From Suillus spraguei (taxonomy: Eukaryota > Basidiomycota > Agaricomycetes > Boletales > Suillaceae): a stretch of DNA of 64,000 nucleotides. Shown here piece after piece: positions 35,201-47,420 of this stretch. Positions within the stretch are counted from its first letter, which is position 1. Each line of letters begins with the position of its first letter. Below the pieces are notes generated by a model. The model had not been told where the DNA came from. It was given only the letters and a program-made list of their open reading frames with translations, and made no database searches. Location of the stretch: assembly GCA_016800925.1 (NCBI GenBank), contig JABCPU010000031.1:124001-188000 (forward strand), read 5' to 3'. A program made the translations under genes and the position numbers.

Positions 35201-38200
35201 CATCCGACAGACAGAGAATCAAAATCATTCTTCATCTGCTGCTGAAACGAGGCGATGTGGTGCACAGGGTCCTGCGTGTGCGACAGTCTCAATACTGTCA
35301 ACTGATTATGGGGCAAGTATAGTTACTACGGCGCCCCATGATTCTCCCTCAGCCGATGAACAGTTGACACATCGTCATGAAAGTGCCTATAATCTCTCAG
35401 ATAGTCACAACAATGTCGATAATGACCAGCGTTCATCGTCCTCACATAAGATGTCGGGTGGTTCGTCGTTGCCTCAATCATTCACGGCTTTCTCTTGCGG
35501 CACTTGGGCAGGCACCCAAGGAAGCCCTGTTTCGTGTCTCTGCACTCTCGATAACATCAGAGACACGAGTCAATCGAAATCGAATTCAGCCAACTGCCCC
35601 GTACACCCTGCCATGGACACGATCAGCACATCTGCCAGTTCAGGTGATTCCGGGCATGTCGATCAGTGTGATCAGTCGGCACATCCTGCTGCTCAGGCGG
35701 ACGTATGGCAATGTGGTGCGCAGCACCAGCAATGTCTGTCGAAGGAACGTCCAAATCATACTCCACAATCCCCCACATTCCCATTCACCGATTCACCCAC
35801 AGCTCAGAGCCTTCTCGTTGGTCATCATGCAGATGTTGATATACGTCCTATTCAGTATTCAAGTCATGGCGTGCTCAAGAATCTCACCGAGACGTCCTCT
35901 GAGGACAGAAGGACCACTTCAGAGCACGTATGTGACTCGAAGCATGGATGTAACTCTGAGCATTGGCAGCTCGTCTCTCGAACAGCCTTTGATATCGAAG
36001 CGCAAGCTTGTGATGGTGCTGAATGCAATATGGCCGCCAGTGAGTTTCCCGCGCCGATCACTATCAATCCGTTGAACGCTGGGATCGTGTCGGACGAAGT
36101 CAACCTTCTGCCTCACCCCGTGCCGCACATTACTTCTGTGTCTCAAGTAGCCGGAGATAGCAGACGGCGAAACAGTTGTATCACAGTGCAGGAGAGCACC
36201 ATTGAACGGGAACTCACTCAAGAAAATCAGGTCGCAGCTACTGTAGTATTCCAAACTACAAGCACGGGGGAGTTAACATCTATTGTTCCCTGTTGCGGAA
36301 CCCTGGTAGCTGAAGAATGTGTATCGACCGCCACATATGCCCTGAGCTTACCTCCATCAGGACCGCAATCTACACAGACAATCTCCTGTAGCGACAGCTC
36401 AATTACGGATGACAGGCATCATGAGTATGCAGACTCATCTGTCCTCGTCCGTACGTCTGCAACACTCGAGGAAAACAAAAATCCAACTCCAACACTATCC
36501 AAAGTCATTGCGGTCGAGAACACACAGAAGTCGAGTTCGACATCAAACGATCTTCAGAACTCACCTCTTGTTCAGAGTACATTGACGGTAGCCGAGAGTA
36601 CCTCTCTGGGTGTTGACAGACACGAGGAACCCTGCAGTCAAGACGTAGTCAAATACAGGCCTACTGAAGTCTCGTATGTCTTTCCCGCACTGTGTTTACC
36701 CCCAACTGAGTTTGGCTAGCACTTCGGAACTTGCGGGTGGGGAGGATATATCCACAGATCACAAGCGCCAAACTGTGGAGGGCAAAGAAGACCATGAGAA
36801 AAGGACGGAAAGCGAGGTTAAGCTAAACGTCACATCCTATTCCCATACTGTCAGGATCATTGATGGATACATGTCGAAGTCCGCGATATCGAACGATGAT
36901 AGGCAGGTGAAGGTAAATGAGGGCGCCGACGGTGCTGTGTTGTCCCTTTCCTCTATTAATCATGGGTTCAAAGTGTCTCTTTCGTACGTGACACGTTTGA
37001 GTTCTTTACGCTTAAATAAACTTCTTTCAGTGAACCGAGTGTTCCGCAGGACTCGAGAAGCAATTGTATTGAATCTGGATATGAACATGAATCTTTGGAC
37101 GTTGATACAGCTCCAAAGAATTCCATCCAGATATCTAACCTTGATTCGACAGAGAGTAGTGAAGGACATGTCCAAAGACCGTCAGCCCCGAATTTATTTT
37201 TTGGCGACGAGCGAATTACTGATGACAAGCTCAACAGGGGTCGTGAAGAAGTAGACTCCTCTGTGCCGGTCCAAGTGTCCTCAGCACCTGCGGAGAACCT
37301 TAGAGCAGCAGCACCGACCCTACGTACTGTCAACCACATGCAGAAGTCGAGCCCAGCATCTAATGATCTTGGGAGCTTGTCTTCGTCTGAAGACACTGTA
37401 ACGTTGATGACGGGTCAGACTTCTTCCTTAGTAGCTGATCTGAGAGGCGGGTCCTGTGATCACATTGTAGGCACGGATCCACCTACTCAAAGCTCCTCGT
37501 ACGTAGCTCCTCCGCCATGTTCGCCTCACTGACATTATCCAGTACTCCGAATGTTTATGTCAAGCACAACAAAGTATCTGTTTCAGCGGAGAATTTGGGG
37601 GGCAGAGGAGTGTACCATGCACGAGAGGCAGAGAGTGAGGTCACTCTCAACTCGAAGTCTGATTCCAGTACCGTCAAGAGTTTCAGGCAATCGGAAAATG
37701 TCGTGGTATTGAATGCTGGTAGCCAATTAGATGAGGATACTGACGGGGATATCTCATCTTTATCATCAACTGACACTGGGCGCAAGCTAACTCTTTCGTG
37801 AGTGACATCCCCGTTCAAGTTCCAGCTCCTTATAATAAACATTTTTCAGTGAATCAGGCGTTCCACAGGATGCGGGAGTCAATCATATTCAATCTGCATC
37901 TGAGAACCAATCTTCAGAGATCAACATAACTTCAACGACTCTCATGTGGAGCTCAAGCGATCACTCAATCGAGAGTTCTCTAGTTACTATACAAGGAGAA
38001 TGCTCTAGTCAAGATGTGGCAACAGACCAAGCTTGTCAATGCTTTTCGTTCGTAGTTCCTGCGCTATTTATTTTCTCCAACTAAGTCTATCCAGCGCTTC
38101 GAAATGGACAGCAACGAACTAGCAGAACGTGCGCACCATGCTGTGGAGAGTAGAGAAGGCCGTCGTAAACTGGAGACCGAAAACGAGTCCAAGTTCAGCT

Positions 38201-40116
38201 CAACGACACATTCCCATTCTATCAGGACTGTCGAACGATCCACGTCAGAGACTACAGTATCGAAAATTGACAGGCAAATGGATCAGGATACTGACGTCCT
38301 TGCATTGCCTTTGTCTCAAATCACTAGGTTACCTCCTTCGTAAGTGACATACCATCTGAACGTCTGATACCGGTATAAAACCTCTTCCAGTAGTCCGGTT
38401 GTCCCACAGGATGCAGGAGCCGATTCTATACAGTCTAGATGCGAGCACCGGGTCATTACGGCTTCAACTACTGTTGTTCAGACCTCGAATCATGATTGCT
38501 CGACTGAGACCAAAGGGTATCGACTAGCACAGTCGTTCTCTCATAGTGATGAACCTGCAGTAACCTTATCTACGCACATATGTCTGTCCTTGGCACAGAA
38601 TAATTCAAGTTCGCCACCATCTATGGATAAAGCGGTCGAGAACGCGCAGACATCAAGTAACGAACGTTGAATTCGTCTTTCACAATGGCGACAAGTCAGA
38701 GTCGTTTCTTGTTGCTAGCATGCACGAAGAACACTGTAGCCAAGATATAACCAAGGACCAGTCCAACAAAGGTTCATTGTACGTAGTTCTTACTATGCTA
38801 CGTTCACCCTTAGCGCTAAGACTGTCCAGCTCTGCAAAACACGAGGTCGACGAGGGTGTAACAATGGATCGCATGCACCAGGCTGTCATAGAGTCAGGAT
38901 GCGAGTGTCAGTCTTCAGAAGTGAACGAAGTTTCTAAGACTCTTGAATCGGAGCACACCTGGAACCATCAGAGTAGTGAATGGCACATCCAACGACAGTC
39001 AGTTTATATATTATATTCTCTTGTCACGATAAGTCAGTTACTGATGACACATTCAACAGAGTTCTCCAGCACGTACATTCATCTAGTGCCGTCATACTTC
39101 AAGTTGAGGAGAGTAATCTGCCTAGTCAAGGCTCCTCGTATGTTGTCTTTACTTCTACATTGTGCTTTCCCTCGACTGAGAATTGTCCAGCGCAGTGAAA
39201 CTCAAGGACAGCAAAGAGGAGATGGCAGCAGATTGCACGTGTCAGGTTATGGAGGTCACAAGAAATTGTAAATACGATACAACTAATGGGCGTGGAAAGG
39301 AGAGCCGAGTAGGTGCCGATGTCGCTGTATTGATCTCATCCTCACCTAATTCTGGACTCAAGGGACCTCCTTCGTACGTGTCATACATTTTGATGCTTAC
39401 ATTAGAATAAACTTCTTGCAGAGAGCCCAGTGTCCCACGGGATGCAGCAACCAATACTATCACGGTCCAGTCCAAACATGAATACAACTTTACAGAGGAC
39501 AGCACTACATCAGTGACGTCTGTGCACGCTTCGAGCAATCGCTTTACTAACAGCGGCAATGGATACACATGTTTGGATTCTTCACAGCAATTGAACAATC
39601 CTCCCGGTACGATGAGCATCCTGTCGATGCACGACGGTTCTTTCCTGCCTCCCCTGCCTTTTACGAGGTACATGACTCTTGGAATTGTTCTTGCGTGCCA
39701 CGTGTAATGTACGAATCAACATCTGCCCTGTAAAACTGCTGATTTTCCTGCAGTGTTCCCCTGTCTCAAACGGTGATAACTCTACGGCAGTGGCAGCCAG
39801 TGGCATTGTCGAAAAATCGGTTTCAAGCGATGATGACCACCCTGTGTCATGTGCCGAAGAAACTCCAGGTGTGAAACTGCGACAAGACGGTTACACGAAG
39901 GCGGAACCAACCGTCATATCTATGACTTTTGATTCAAACACCATCCGACAGACAGAGAATCAAAATTATTCTTCATCTGCTGCTGAAACGAGGCAATGTG
40001 GCGCACAGGGTCCTGCATGTGCGACAGTCTCAATACTGTCAGCTGATCATGGGGCAAGTATAGCTACCACAGCGCCTCTCCCAGGAGAACTCCGTTCATG
40101 GACAGGACCGTCGTGA
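29239..40116 (+). CDS. DM9-domain protein with giant Ser/Thr-rich tail of repeated exons
   Basis: The N-terminal exons (29640-30060) form a DM9 (DUF3421) domain: VPFTSDDHGPLFIARAHLEG, GKAGPKLTSGAIISYGSLDI and VTRYEVLVCAGQLSWDI, with introns at typical sites. DM9 repeats occur in secreted or lectin-like proteins; fungal function is unknown. After this come very long exons rich in Ser, Thr, Gln and Glu (30127 onward; CPVHPAMD, FPFTDSP, RTTFDIEAQACDGAE). Then come about 15 shorter exons of two alternating kinds. One kind starts S-E/S-P-x-V-P-Q-D; the other contains ESEVKLNSTSHS-like and STSETxxSKIDRQMDQD segments. Most junctions are phase 2 with GTACGT or GTAAGT donors. The whole tail is duplicated (see the repeat entries). 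There are frameshifts in the second block (near 38104 and 38660), so the 3' half may be dead or a separate unit. The 5' start before the DM9 exons is unclear. No membrane segment seen. Confidence 0.5.
30127..35365 (+). repeat. Tandem block 1 of the repeated-exon region
   Basis: Begins with HRQESAYN and runs to just before the second HRHESAYN at 35366. Landmarks match block 2 in order: GGCACTTGGGCAGGCACCCA (31061/35501), the exon at 31986/37032, the exon at 32501/38096, CAAGATATAACCAAGGACCA (33087/38741), CTCAAGGACA (34448/39200) and GATACACATGTTTGGATTCT (34811/39558). Offsets vary between about 4.4 and 5.7 kb, showing internal gains and losses of exons after duplication. Confidence 0.85.
35366..40116 (+). 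repeat. Tandem block 2 of the repeated-exon region
   Basis: Second copy of the block at 30127-35365, about 85-95 percent alike by eye in the best parts. It carries extra exons (about 36720-36982 and 37542-37798) not at the matching place in block 1, and single-base deletions that break frames at about 38104 and 38660, whereas block 1 reads cleanly at the latter point. This indicates weaker selection on the 3' copy. Confidence 0.8.
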
Positions 40117-40803
40117 ATTGAATCTTGTTTGCTGGTGCTGAGACAGGCATTGACGTAATTTCAAAAACCACATTGTGGGGAGTTGGCGAGGAGCAGGATC
40201 ATCGGATGTTTATGCGAGTGCTCGACTCTCACATTAATAGGTAGAGGTTTTGTTGTGATCCAAATCCCAAGGTGTCTATACTCTGATTTTCGAAAAGCTG
40301 CATAGTTGATGGATGGATGGATGAATGAACGCGCGATAGTTTACCTGTATCATATGGATAAAATAACAATTGTGCGTTCGATCAATATATATTGCCGACT
40401 GAGCAGCTAAATGTAAGATCAGCGCTGAGGCCACTAATAGGGTCACCGCATTCGAGTTTACATTGCGTACTATATACTTAAGTCTCGATCACTTTCCTTC
40501 TGGCGATGTCTACGCCGTTTCGTATCAGGTGAATTTCTTGGGGACATCTGTAACAACGAACGCATGGCCAACAATAGTCAAATGACACAGGTGTTGCGGC
40601 GGCCAGACTATATAGGCACCGGGGGACAGCGCAATAGAACCATGGTCGAAAGTGACAGCTAAAAGTCTATAAGACAATACCAGACAAGACGTGAAGACCG
40701 GACTCACAGACCTATTAATGTTAGGCATCATTAGCACCCACTTGAGGTTCCACATTCTGAGGCCCGTGCTGCCTAGGATGAAATTCAACACAAGTTCGTA
40801 CTT
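40117..40803. other. Intergenic between convergent genes
   Basis: Contains the 3' flanks of the DM9-type locus and the WD40 gene. GATGGATGGATGAATGAA (about 40310) is a short microsatellite. A minus-strand 88-codon ORF (40525-40791) might be a further WD40-gene exon but shows no domain. Confidence 0.3.
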
Positions 40804-42200
40804 TTACAGCGAGTGAAGGGTTGCATACATGATTCTACCAACACGCAGGAATTTCCACCGCTTGGAGTCTACAGATGCTCCAGACCTGTTGACCATAGGA
40901 AAACGCTTCCAAAACGACTTTCGAGGCGAAGGCAGGACCGGAGTAGAAGCTGAAGCAGCTATTTGAGAATGGGAGGAACCTTGAGGGGGAAAAGACGGGG
41001 AAGGAGATACAGCTGCATCACGCGAGTTATGGTTTCTGAAGGCACTTGTACTCCGTCCGGAAGCGCGTGGAGAAGAGCTGTGAACTGGACTCGGAGAAAG
41101 GGTTTCATGATGAGAGTGGCCTTGCGGGGGTAGAGATGGTGAAGGTGAGGTAACAGCACCGCGCGAGCCTACAAGTTCTAGCGCAAACTCAGTTCCATCC
41201 GGGTCCGATCCTGTTGTAGAAGGCCCCTGAAGAGAATCAGAGCTTGCTGACGGAGGCTTAAAAATATTTGCATCATACACATTGCTCGACAGGCACAAAA
41301 TCATTACCTGGTCGATGTAGCTCGTAAAGTTGGACGCTGGAGAAACAAACGAGGGCGATACAACACTCGTAATGAGAGTCGACTCCTGCGAAATATCCCA
41401 CAGAAATATTGTATTATTATCCCGACCACCTGTGGCGGCAAGCTGGCTGTCTGGCGAGAAGGCTACTGTGAATACCATATCGGCATGCTGGAGCACCCGA
41501 CCGAAAGGTTTACGGGTGGAGGTGCTCCACAGCCTCGCAGTGTGATCGTCGGATGCACTGGCTATCAGTTCACCATCAGATGGCCAACGAGTTAATAGCA
41601 GCAGAATGTCCATGCAGTGGGGATCCGAGCTGGACACTAGTTGGTACGTTCCAGAAGTAGATCTGACCATCATAACAGGCAGAAATGAGACGACGACTGT
41701 CTGGAGACCAGACTATTGAATACACTGGGCTGTCATGGATGAGTGGCTGACTTTGCTGCTTGCCGGTTGTTGCATTCCAAATGCGAACCATGCAATCAGC
41801 CGACCCACTGGCAATCTTGGCTCCATTGGGAGAATAGGCCACTGTCCATACGTTGCCCCGGTGATCATTGATGTTAAACACCAGTTCCCATGTCTCGACA
41901 TCCCAGATCTTCAGTGTTCCGTCATCTGATGCGGAAGCGAGTCGTTTCTCATCAGGTGAGAACCGTATGCAATTGACCCAGTTTGTGTGAGCCGACAGAC
42001 ATCTGACGATCTCCTTCGTATCTGCATCCCATATAATAATCTTGCCATCTCGCGCCCCACTAACAATTCTCCTTCCGTCCATTGATACAGTCAGTCCATA
42101 AGTCCTACTAGCATGCCCCTCCAATAAGTTCTCCTGTGTTCCTGTTTCCACGTCCCAAATCCGAACAGTCTTGTCATTGGATGTGCTTATAATCTTGGAT
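40804..42200 (-). pseudogene. WD40-repeat protein, frameshifted
   Basis: Seven WD repeats can be counted by their ends: STSNDKTVRIWD, SGARDGKIIIWD, SASDDGTLKIWD, SGSADCMVRIWN, SACYDGQIYFWN, SASDDHTARLWS and TGGRDNNTIFLWD, enough for one beta-propeller. After the propeller comes a low-complexity tail (SPSPSLPPQGHSHHETLSPS) and a basic end (KRWKFLRVGRIMYATLHS). At about 41575-41582 the frame shifts inside repeat six: INSLAI runs to TGA while SDGELIASASDD continues in another frame, so bases are missing relative to the repeat pattern. The 5' end is also uncertain: the first repeat runs upstream into stops at about 42205, so the start is lost or lies across an intron. Likely a scaffold or sensor propeller; partner unknown. 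Confidence 0.65.
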
Positions 42201-43619
42201 TGTTCTCATTTTTCGAGAACATTATTCGGGGTACCCAATCGGCGAGGCCTCTGAGCGATCTGATTGGGGATAGGGATGGTTCCATACGTCGTTGGCAGAG
42301 TGGATAAGGATCTGGGAGCTCTAGATCAATAATCGACCGAAAGTGTTATGCAAATACAATCAGATAGTAATAGATAGAAAATGTTAGGGACCAGTAGAAT
42401 CACAGCCGGATTCGAGCCGAAAGAGCAGGCGCTTGTTGCACCAGCCAGTGCCTAGCAAAAACTGTGATTGACGACTGTATGTACATGTGAGACTCTCGTG
42501 CATCCCATCATCCATGTATCGGACTATCACAGTGTATACGAAAGTCAGGTGAACTGCACAAAATAGTCTTGGACAAGAACTAGATGAGAAGTTGGATATG
42601 AGGCCCAGGCTCGGGTTCCACTGGCAGGAGAAGGGAGAGAAGTTAATGAAGCGTGGAAAATGTCGATGATGCATTGTTCAAGGTGAGCCTGGATTATGCC
42701 ATCAAGCTTCATATGCGCACGAGGTCAATGAGGAATCAAGGTTCAAGATAGGCTCAACAACATTTCTTGCATAGCCACCACTAATATTGTGGTCACGCGC
42801 CAAGCGATCACGACAAAAACGATACACTTACATCACTGAAACCCACCAAGCATGATATGGCCATATTTACCTTATAAGGTCGGGCAAATATGTTTTACCA
42901 ATATATGCCTATGCAGTGGCTTGTGAAACACGTATTAAATGCCTGATCTGTGATCTCTTTTGTCTTTTGCTTGCTCTTTAGTGAACCTCATATAAGCCAT
43001 TATCAGCTCTCTACATCAGCAAACTAAGGGGTACCTGTACAAGCCTGTACAGCCTGTCCATTTCAGAGCACAACCATATCTGTTCAATTATGATACTTGA
43101 AACACCCAAAATGCGAAAAATGTAAAAATAGCTAGTGTCCATAATTATACACTCCACCCTCCCAACCCCAAATCATATTACTGATCCATAGTCTCTTCTT
43201 TATTTCTGCTTGCTTTTAATACACCAATAGGAACCCATATCGGGTTCCAAGCTAATGTTCTGACGTCTACAGTTTTCCATCAGAATTGCACAATAAAGTA
43301 GCATTTTATATAGCAATCCAGCATGACCATAGTCAGACAATGACTTTGGGTACACTAAGATCATGCATTATGGATGTTATAGCTTATCTGTGTTTGACTA
43401 GATTGATAAAAATAAACCAAGTATATCTAACCACCATGAGCCCATATATTTGCTGGTGTGGTGCATCAGGAAATCAACAGGGTATGACAAAGATTTAGCT
43501 AGCTTTATTTAATGTAAAATATTAAAAATATATATCATAATTGCAGATCACATGATAAAGGAATAGATATGTAGACTACATTCGTAGGATCTCCAAATGC
43601 TACAATATAGGCAGACCTA
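42201..43619. other. No gene recognised; AT-rich
   Basis: AT-rich DNA with short ORFs only. It marks the passage from the gene island to the repeat-dominated right half. A GCCTGTACA repeat (43035-43060) is the only local pattern noted. Confidence 0.35.
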
Positions 43620-44075
43620 TGGCACCAAGTTACAATCAACTAAGCACATTGTCATGTTATTGGCAAATCTATCTACTCTTACATAGGCAGTTTCTAATGG
43701 CAGAATATATAATCACTGGCAATGTGCCAGTGTATGATACTAGATTATCATGCAATAGCAAAGTGCTGATTATCTACCCAATATATCTGGCTTTAGATAG
43801 GTAGCTTTTGATGACAGGATTTGCAATTGCTGACAGTGTGCCGAGGTATGATATTGAATTATCATGTGATAGCAAGTTGCTAATATTCTACCAAAGACAG
43901 CTACTGTTACATGGGCTGTTCCTTATGGCAGGATCTATAATCACTGGCAATGTGCTAGAGGTGTGATATTCAATTATCATGCTATAGCAAGCTGCTGATT
44001 GTTTACCAAAGACAACTACTGTTGCATGGGCAGCTTCTCATAGGGTCTATATCATCACTGATGGCAGGTTGGTGG
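43620..44075 (+). repeat. Tandem array, four units of about 115 bp
   Basis: Repeated landmarks at about 115 bp spacing: ATAGGCAGTTTCTAATGGCA (43684), ATAGGTAGCTTTTGATGACA (43797), ATGGGCTGTTCCTTATGGCA (43911) and ATGGGCAGCTTCTCATAGGG (44026). Between them AATCACTGGCAATGTGC and AATTATCATGYRATAGCAA recur. Non-coding satellite, units diverged by about 15-20 percent by eye. Confidence 0.75.
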
Positions 44076-44093
44076 TATTTTGGTCAAACATGG

Positions 44094-46007
44094 TGTAGTG
44101 AGAAAAGTCACGCTGACCATCAAAACCCTGTTTTTGACAAGCGTCTTGTTAGCGTCTGCAGCGGCAACCGAAGAATTCCCTTATAGCGAGTAAATAGCCT
44201 TTTTGCTCTGCTAAGGCAGAACCATTCTTCTTCCGTGAACCCTTACCAGATCCTTGCGCCAATGCCCTCATGTCCCATCCAATTCCGTCTAGATCCATTG
44301 GTGCATAGTTACTTCACTTCCGCCATTACTAAATCTACAGCAGGATTTACCTTATGTCTCAAGGGGCTGCTGCACACTGTGCGCCTCTTTACTAATACTC
44401 TGTTTATTTTCTTTCTCGCTACCGGACTTGCATAATTATCTCGTACGCGCTCGCATATGTTAAAAAGGACTCAACATACATACCATTACCATTACTTCCC
44501 GTTACATCCCTTCACTTGGACTTCGTATCTGAACGCTCGCTAGTTGCAATCTATTTGCCTTTGAACTTTCCTCCATTCGAATCTCGCTCATTGATTTAAC
44601 CGCCGGTAACTTTACTGCTGTAATGAACATATTGGCGCTGGGCTTAAAACCCCATCTTTTGACACTCGTCTCATATCTATAGGAGTTACCACTTGTCCAT
44701 GGCTGTCTTACCCCTTTAGCATTACTGGTGGCATCCCACGCCTACCGCACACCATACCAACTACCACACCACGTTCCACATACCAATGTCCTCCCATGTC
44801 CTTGCTGCATCTGCATAGCTCCATTTGGTGCATCATTTGTTTTATGTTCATTATCACTGATTCCACGGCAAGCCTTATTACATGTTGCCTCGTGCCGCAG
44901 CGCCTCGCGCTATGTTTACTTATGGCGGTTACTACACTCCAGCACTACTGATCTCGCCTAGAGTATTCCAAGTACATACAATTTAGGATATAAGCACCGC
45001 GTACCCCACACGATACAGTACCTGATTTTACACCATTGCACATACTATAGGTCAGGATTATTGTCTAGCTCTGAATCTACCCAGTAGTGGACATAGTCTT
45101 TAAAGTTCCTTTTCGCTCATTAATTGATCATGCTTGTTCTCCATTACTGCTGGACTTTTGACTGTTATTGTGACTGTACTTCTCATGCACCACTACTTTA
45201 CCACTGAAAGTACCGCGGACTTCTTTACTGTTTCCTTGCACTGCTCGCAACCTTACTGCTACCGCTGATATCATCGATCAACATCGCTCGCTCGACACAA
45301 CTGTTCCTGACTATATCTCAACCACGGTAGCACCACTACACATGACGCTAGTTCCAGCAGGATCATCGCTGACCACGGCAACTTACCGCTGACTATGACG
45401 CTTCTTTCGCACATAAGTTTGACTCGAACTTGACCATACTAATAGGCATCCCCCTTTAGGGTCGAACGATCTTGTTCTCACAAGTGAAGCAGACTAGATG
45501 GAGCGCAAGACTCACATACTAACTTAGGAGGTAGTTTATCTACAGCCCAGGTTAGGTTGTATCTTTACACTGCTCAAAGTACTGTGCAACTTTCAACTTT
45601 GTTACTCGTAACTGGACCATGGCCAGTAATCTCGCTGGGTCGCTACCTCTCTGACCAATTTTCTTGCTTGTATGGAGTTGCCGCTACCACTACCACACTG
45701 CCAGTAGTAATATCATATTTGTCTCACTCAAGTAACTTTGTTCTTGCCCTTGCTAGCTAACTGTTACAGCTATCCTTACCATGTGAGTACTGCTGACATC
45801 GCGCTAGTACCGCCGATATAACGTTACTGCCGCTAACCTCGGAAGACAGAACTTTTGTTGCCTTATTAGTACTTCCTTGTTTCCTTCACACTAACTTAGA
45901 AGGAATTGCTTCTATTGCAGTCCTCTTGGGTCGAACATCTCACTCGCACCTTCAGTAGGATTATTGTTACACTTATACTTAGGCCAGCGGTAGTTTCTTC
46001 ATTTCAA
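44094..46007 (+). mobile_element. Solo LTR of about 959 bp, split by a nested LTR
   Basis: Starts TGTAGTGAGAAAAGTCACGC and ends TTTCTTCATTTCA, flanked by ATGG on both sides (44090-44093 and 46008-46011), a 4 bp target duplication. Bases 44619-45569 plus one 4 bp duplication are a second LTR inserted into it; removing that leaves about 959 bp. The same element without the insert is present inverted at 52402-53352, which proves the nesting. No gag or pol remains, so it is a solo LTR. Ends TG...CA support LTR rather than DNA-transposon origin. Confidence 0.75.
44619..45569 (+). mobile_element. Nested solo LTR, 951 bp
   Basis: Starts TGTAATGAACATATTGGCGC and ends GTATCTTTACA, flanked by CTGC (44615-44618 and 45570-45573). 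The inverted relative at 52402-53352 has an empty target here, reading TTACTGCTCGAAG. A second copy of this LTR lies inverted at 49371-50317. It shares short end-proximal blocks with the LTR it sits in (AAAACCC, TTTTGACA, CGTCT), so the two are likely subfamilies of one element. Confidence 0.78.
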
Positions 46008-46722
46008 TGGAGATTCTTATGCAATACAATTATGGATGGAGCATTCATCAGTGACATTAGGATTATACAGTACAGTAACAATAACAATGAATTAAGTAGC
46101 GCCGACAGTGGCTCATTCTTGCAAGATAGCGTGTTTTCCCGAATTTTTGACAATGCATTGTTTTTGCTGATACTATGCTGCAAAGATGAAGAATTAAAAA
46201 AAAAACGACTGTGTGAGTGTTAATTTAGATTTATGGTTGAGATGCATCACAAACCGCGTCCACCACATCATGAGGTCAGCTACTTCCTCATTTTCATCAG
46301 GATCCTCCAATAGGTCAAGGATGCTGTGATAGAAATTGTCGGAGTCTGTGACTGTGTCAGTATGAGAAAATACAGAAGAAGAACATAACTAAAACTGAAC
46401 CTGAAAGATGGATCAGCAGGGGTGTAAATTATGAAATTGCTGCGCACCTGTGTGGCAATATAAGTCAAAGACCCTTTAGTTACGGATTTCATGCCATGAA
46501 GGTAAGCATTGCGGAGTGTGTAGCTTTGGGCTCCCTATCCACTGAGCTTGGTGATGTGAAGACATGTTTGAAACCCTAGGGAGAAAACTGCATTGAGTGA
46601 GAGCTTTATGTTCAATAGAATTAGCTTATGAAAATCAAAATCTCACTCCTCAATAAACCCTTCCACAGTTCTTTAGGATCATAAATATTGCCTGCATATA
46701 AGAACATCAGCCACTTGTCACC
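46008..46722. other. Intergenic between LTR copies
   Basis: AT-rich, no gene recognised. Short ORFs only. Confidence 0.3.
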
Positions 46723-47391
46723 TGTCATATACCATACTTCTGATCTCAGATCTGATCAGATCCAATCGATCCTACTTCCATCCGGTCCACAGATCCTGTC
46801 CAGATCACCCATCTGAAATTCCTACTTCTCACACTCTAACTCCCTTGTGGACATCTGTGTCTACCTCCTTTCAGCAATCCTCCTGTCTCTGGTATTCTGG
46901 GTGTGTATATTCCCTTCTGCTTATTTGATCCGTTACCTGTGTCTCATTTCCGACTTGTGCTTACTGATCTGCTGTGCATTAACTAATAGACTTCCGTTAT
47001 ACATCGTACATAGCCCTTGGTCCTGGACTCGCTGATTATCCGTGCTAGTTACTTCCAGTATATAAATCACTTGTAAATCTCCATAGAACCTTAGTTTGAA
47101 TATTATCTTAGATTCTGCTCATTCTGTTCCTCTGGACTTGAGTTACTTCCAACTCCAGTTTATCTTCCGAGACTTAGGATTGATTTCTACAGTCTACATC
47201 TCCAACTCTCCCTTCGGTAGTGTACCTCTGTTAGTTTCTAGTTAAGGGACTCGTTCCGAGACTAGTCTTAATCCTCATTCCATCTCCACGTTCCAGATAA
47301 CCTTTGGACATCTGGATCCGCCACACTACCACTTCTGGATCTTCAGACATATATCCTCCCTCTGAAACAAGGGGCATTACTCAGGAAAGGG
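46723..47391 (+). repeat. LTR-like unit with promoter-like TATA
   Basis: The first 318 bases are the inverted counterpart of 1-330. After the region shared with the window start comes CCAGTATATAAAT (about 47057), a good TATA box, then a pyrimidine-rich leader. A second unit starting with the same TGTCATATACC follows at 47421. Organisation U3-TATA-R/U5 fits an LTR, but ends and target duplications are not resolved because copies are rearranged. Confidence 0.55.
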
Positions 47392-47420
47392 GCACAGTGC
47401 ACGAACTGAGGCCAAAGCTG

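Noticed and set aside
42395..42440. CCGGATTCGAGCCG as the T-arm of a tRNA gene
   Set aside because: No matching acceptor, D or anticodon arms could be folded around it.
43620..44075. 115 bp tandem units as a CRISPR array
   Set aside because: Units are contiguous and diverged, without constant repeats and variable spacers, and the genome is eukaryotic.
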